Positions 5,286 through 8,336 of a DNA stretch of 8,336 bases are shown one piece after another. Location: contig CABVBB010000068.1 in the NCBI GenBank assembly GCA_902496505.1, forward strand, positions 1-8,336. The letters are read 5' to 3'. The stretch comes from an uncultured Peptococcaceae bacterium. Lineage in GTDB: Bacteria > Bacillota > Peptococcia > Peptococcales > Peptococcaceae. Each line of letters begins with the position of its first letter. Position 1 is the stretch's first letter. Made by a program: the position numbers and the translations under genes. The notes below the pieces were generated by a model, which saw nothing but the letters and a program-made list of their open reading frames with translations, had not been told where the DNA came from and did no database searches.

Positions 5286-8200
5286 ATGCAGGAGCATTTT
5301 AAGGATATGAGCATGATCCAGGAGATCTTGCTGGAGGCACAGACGGGCTTGTGGGTGATAGAGATGGACGAGGGCAGGCCGCCGCGGATGTATGCGGATC
5401 AGGCCATGCTGACGCTTTTGGGCATTGGGGAAGCGGTTTCACCGGAAGTGTGCTACAGCCATTGGTACAGCCGCATCGAGCAGACGTATCGGCCCTTTGT
5501 GGAGGACTCGATGGTCAAGATCATTTCGGACAATCGGGCAGAGGTGAAATATCCCTGGCAGCATCCCCTCTGGGGCAGGATCTTCATCCGCTGCGGCGGG
5601 GTGCGCGACCGGAATTATACCCAGGGCATCTGCATCAGAGGCTATCATCAAAATATCACCAACACCGTGAGCCTGGAGCAGGAGCATCATGCAGTCATCC
5701 AAAGCCTGAGCACCAATTACAGCGGCATTTTGCTCTGCAATCTGCAGGATAAATCGTATAAGGTCATCAAGCTGCCGGAATATGCGCAGGATTTCACCGC
5801 GGGGATCGAGGATTATGAGACGCTGGTGCACCATTTCATTGCGGAATGGGTGGCCGAGGAGTATCAAGCGCCCATACGGGCTTTTGTGGAATCGGCCGGC
5901 ATCCAGGCGCATCTGGCGCAGAGTGAGGAGCGGCAGGAACTTTTGTACCGCAATTCAGCTGGCGATTGGCGGCGGGTCGTGCTCATGCCCAGCCAGCAGT
6001 ACACCAATGAGCAGCCATGGGTCATTTTGGCCATCGATGAACAAAACGGCGTGATCGAGAAACGTCTGGAGGAAGCCGCCGCGCAGATCGCTATGTCTCA
6101 GACATACAAGCTGGTCATCAGCGTGGATCTGATGCTCAGTGGGTACAACTGCATCCATTATTCCGGAGAAACGCTTGAGCTCAGCCACCGGGGCAATTTT
6201 GCTGATTTTTACACCCAGTTTGCGGCCAGTATGCCCAGCGAGGATCAAGCCATATTCGCGCGCATCTATCAAGTGGAGCAGTACCAGGCTGGCGGCTATC
6301 TGGAGGGCACCCTCAGACGCTACGACAATGCGGGCCTGCTCCATTATTACCAATATTATGCGGCGCTGGTCAAACAGGAGTATGAGGAACGCATCCTGCT
6401 CACCTTGCGCGATACGGACGACAGATGGCAGGAGCGGGTGCGCGATAAGGTGCTCTCCAACCTCTGCCAGTGCTATTATTCCATCTATTTGTTCGATCTG
6501 GAACGGGATCATCAGGAGGCCATCTGGCAGGAAGAAATGGTCGTCCAGTCACAGGCCTTCCCCAAAGGGTCACTAAGCATCTATTATGAAAAGTTTGTCC
6601 AAACCTATGTCTATGCGGAGGATCAGGACAAAATGCGCCAGGTCGGCAGCCCTGAGTTTTTGCGGGCGCGGCTTTCTCTGGAACAGCCCGCCTTTGACGT
6701 GGATTTCCGCAGAGTCTATCCTGACCATATCGGCTGGGTGCGGGCCCGCTTCAGTTTGGCGGAGATCCTAGACGGCAAAGTGACCAAGGTAGTCTTCGCT
6801 AATATGGATATCGATGAGCAAAAGCGCAAGGAATTGGCCGAGGAAGAGCAGAAACGACTCTACGTCGAGTCCAAGAACATCATTCAGGGGCTGTCCTCCT
6901 CCTACCATTCCGTGCTCTATGTCGATCTGCCCGCCGGTACCTACAAAGCCTTCCGCCTGCGGCTGGATGCCGAGCATTACCTCAAAGATGAAGAATTCTA
7001 CAGCGAACTCCTGGAAAGCTACCGCGATAAACTCATCCACCCCCAAGATCAGGAGCGCTTCGCCCAAGAAATGGCCTTGGAGAGCATCCGTCAGCAGTTC
7101 AAACAAGGCGAGACCAGCTATTCCCGAGAATATCAGCGAGATTACGGCGGTTATTACGGCTGGATGCGCATCCACATCATTTTGGCAGAGAGTCAAAACG
7201 GCGAGCCCGTCAAATTCATCGTGGCTGCGCACAATGTGGAGGCCGAAAAAGAGCAGGAGGAGCAGAACCGCAACGATCTCCTTGCCGCCTACGAAGCCGC
7301 CAAGACCGCCAATGAAGCCAAGAGCAGCTTCCTAGCGCAGATGTCCCACGATATCCGCACGCCCATCAACGCCATCGTCGGCATGGCCGCCATCGCCTCG
7401 CAGCACATCGACGACCGTGAGCGTCTCCAAGACTGCCTGCGCAAGATCGACGATTCCAGCAAACATTTGATGGCACTGATCGGCGATATCCTGGACATGT
7501 CCAAGATCGAGAAGGGCAAGCTGGAATTGGCTGAGGTGCCCTTCAGCGTCCGCGAACTGCTGCGTGAACTCCAGTCCATCATCCGACAGGAAGTGGAGGA
7601 CAAAGCGCAGGAGATCACCATAGCCGCCGACGAGCTGATCCACGACCAGCTCATCGGTGACATCAGCCACATTCGGCAGATGCTGCTCAACCTTTTGACC
7701 AACGCCGTCAAATACACCCCCTCTGGCGGGCATATCCTCCTGGGCGTCCAAGAGATCCCCGCCCGCACCTCCGATACCGGCTGCTTCCTCTTTACCGTCG
7801 AAGACGACGGCATCGGCATGAGCCCTGAGTTTATCGAGCGCGTCTTCCAGCCCTTCGCCCGCGCCGATGAAGTCATCGCCCAGCATGTGCCCGGCACCGG
7901 CTTGGGCATGAGCATCGCCCAAGGCATCATCGCCACCATGCAGGGCGATATCCAGGTCGAGAGCGAACTCGGCCGCGGCAGCCGCATCACCGTCACCCTC
8001 TATCTCCAGATCGCCGATCCCCAGCAGACCGTCCAAAACCTGACCAGCAGTTCGGACGATCCTGTGCAGACAGCCCGTGAGACCCTGAGCGGCGTGCGCG
8101 TGCTCCTAGCTGAAGACAATCCGCTCAATATGGAGATCGCCCAGACCATGCTCGAAGAAGCCGGTCTTCTCGTGGACGGCGCGGCCAACGGCCAAGCAGC

Positions 8201-8336
8201 ATTGGATAAATTCACCGCCTCCGCGCCCGGCACCTACGACGTCATCCTCATGGATCTGCAAATGCCCATATTGGACGGCTACGGCGCCACTCGTGAGATC
8301 CGCGCCAGCGCCCACCCCCAGGCCGAGACCATCCCC
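5286..8336 (+). CDS. Soluble multi-PAS hybrid sensor histidine kinase/response regulator (3' end cut by window)
   Basis: The frame is open for 1017 codons to the window edge. There is no signal peptide or membrane helix, so it should sense a cytoplasmic cue. Residues about 12-118 form a PAS-like domain (TGLWVIEMDE, MLTLLGI, YPWQHPLWGRIFIRCGGVRD). Four degenerate PAS-like modules follow, starting near residues 137, 268, 389 and 532, each opening with a Y.S/VL..DL-type strand. A coiled linker (AYEAAKTANEAKSSFLAQ) leads to the HisKA box SHDIRTP with phospho-acceptor H688. The HATPase has its N box (NLLTNAVKY, N806), G1 (DDGIGM, 841-845) and G2 (GTGLGM, from 870). A receiver domain begins at about 938 with E943/D944 and phospho-acceptor D990 (MDLQMP), then is cut. 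The start at 5286 has a G-rich site 7 bases upstream; ATG at 5307 is an alternative. All catalytic residues in view are present. Codon third positions become visibly C-richer toward the 3' half. Confidence 0.93.
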   Translation, partial: MQEHFKDMSMIQEILLEAQTGLWVIEMDEGRPPRMYADQAMLTLLGIGEAVSPEVCYSHWYSRIEQTYRPFVEDSMVKIISDNRAEVKYPWQHPLWGRIFIRCGGVRDRNYTQGICIRGYHQNITNTVSLEQEHHAVIQSLSTNYSGILLCNLQDKSYKVIKLPEYAQDFTAGIEDYETLVHHFIAEWVAEEYQAPIRAFVESAGIQAHLAQSEERQELLYRNSAGDWRRVVLMPSQQYTNEQPWVILAIDEQNGVIEKRLEEAAAQIAMSQTYKLVISVDLMLSGYNCIHYSGETLELSHRGNFADFYTQFAASMPSEDQAIFARIYQVEQYQAGGYLEGTLRRYDNAGLLHYYQYYAALVKQEYEERILLTLRDTDDRWQERVRDKVLSNLCQCYYSIYLFDLERDHQEAIWQEEMVVQSQAFPKGSLSIYYEKFVQTYVYAEDQDKMRQVGSPEFLRARLSLEQPAFDVDFRRVYPDHIGWVRARFSLAEILDGKVTKVVFANMDIDEQKRKELAEEEQKRLYVESKNIIQGLSSSYHSVLYVDLPAGTYKAFRLRLDAEHYLKDEEFYSELLESYRDKLIHPQDQERFAQEMALESIRQQFKQGETSYSREYQRDYGGYYGWMRIHIILAESQNGEPVKFIVAAHNVEAEKEQEEQNRNDLLAAYEAAKTANEAKSSFLAQMSHDIRTPINAIVGMAAIASQHIDDRERLQDCLRKIDDSSKHLMALIGDILDMSKIEKGKLELAEVPFSVRELLRELQSIIRQEVEDKAQEITIAADELIHDQLIGDISHIRQMLLNLLTNAVKYTPSGGHILLGVQEIPARTSDTGCFLFTVEDDGIGMSPEFIERVFQPFARADEVIAQHVPGTGLGMSIAQGIIATMQGDIQVESELGRGSRITVTLYLQIADPQQTVQNLTSSSDDPVQTARETLSGVRVLLAEDNPLNMEIAQTMLEEAGLLVDGAANGQAALDKFTASAPGTYDVILMDLQMPILDGYGATREIRASAHPQAETIP

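Noticed and set aside
5955..8315. Several 150-235 codon minus-strand frames and plus-strand frames opposite or inside the kinase
   Set aside because: They overlap a continuous 1017-codon frame with all kinase motifs; long antisense frames are expected in GC-rich coding DNA.
1..8336. CRISPR arrays, tRNA or rRNA genes, insertion sequences, phage genes
   Set aside because: No short regularly spaced direct repeats, no tRNA or rRNA sequence, no transposase or phage protein was seen on either strand.

Overview
The window looks like chromosomal DNA from a fairly GC-rich member of the Bacillota (Firmicutes). The evidence is Gram-positive style Shine-Dalgarno sequences (AAGGAGG types), sigma-A-like promoters with 17-bp spacers, a Spo0J-type ParB, and protein families I recall from gut Clostridia and related lineages (the lipoprotein, the class I methyltransferase and the multi-PAS hybrid kinase). 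Assignment below phylum level is not safe from sequence alone. The ParB tail hints that the window may lie near the replication origin.

Layout. Positions 3-557 hold the C-terminal two thirds of ParB. Positions 561-1011 hold no convincing gene. They carry three consecutive copies of a roughly 136-166 bp structured repeat whose arms change sequence but keep their complementarity. A small membrane zinc-ribbon protein follows (1111-1374, +). It converges on a lipoprotein gene (1441-2418, -) across a near-perfect bidirectional terminator (1380-1433). The lipoprotein gene and the next transcript diverge from back-to-back promoters (2456-2484 on - and 2494-2522 on +). The plus-strand promoter drives a structured leader of about 220 nt that ends in an intrinsic terminator (2717-2746), only 30 nt before the start codon of a SAM-dependent methyltransferase (2777-3610). 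This is the architecture of an attenuation-type cis-regulator, and I recognise no known riboswitch or T-box signature in it.

The methyltransferase converges on a small three-helix membrane protein (3616-3870, -) with a 5-bp gap. An intergenic stretch (3871-4180) follows, closed by an intrinsic terminator on the + strand (4153-4192) for which no + strand gene is apparent. Next come a two-helix membrane protein (4181-4426, -) and, 33 bp upstream of it in a likely operon, a CRP/FNR-type regulator (4460-5110, -). Divergent from the regulator is a very large soluble hybrid sensor kinase (5286 to past the window end). It has an N-terminal PAS-like domain, four degenerate tandem PAS-like modules, a HisKA/HATPase core and the start of a receiver domain.

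Functional reading. Apart from ParB these are accessory signalling and envelope genes. The CRP-type regulator and the hybrid kinase share a divergent control region and may form one sensory locus, though nothing in the sequence proves it. The two most unusual items are the covarying repeat array after parB and the orphan terminator-controlled leader in front of the methyltransferase.
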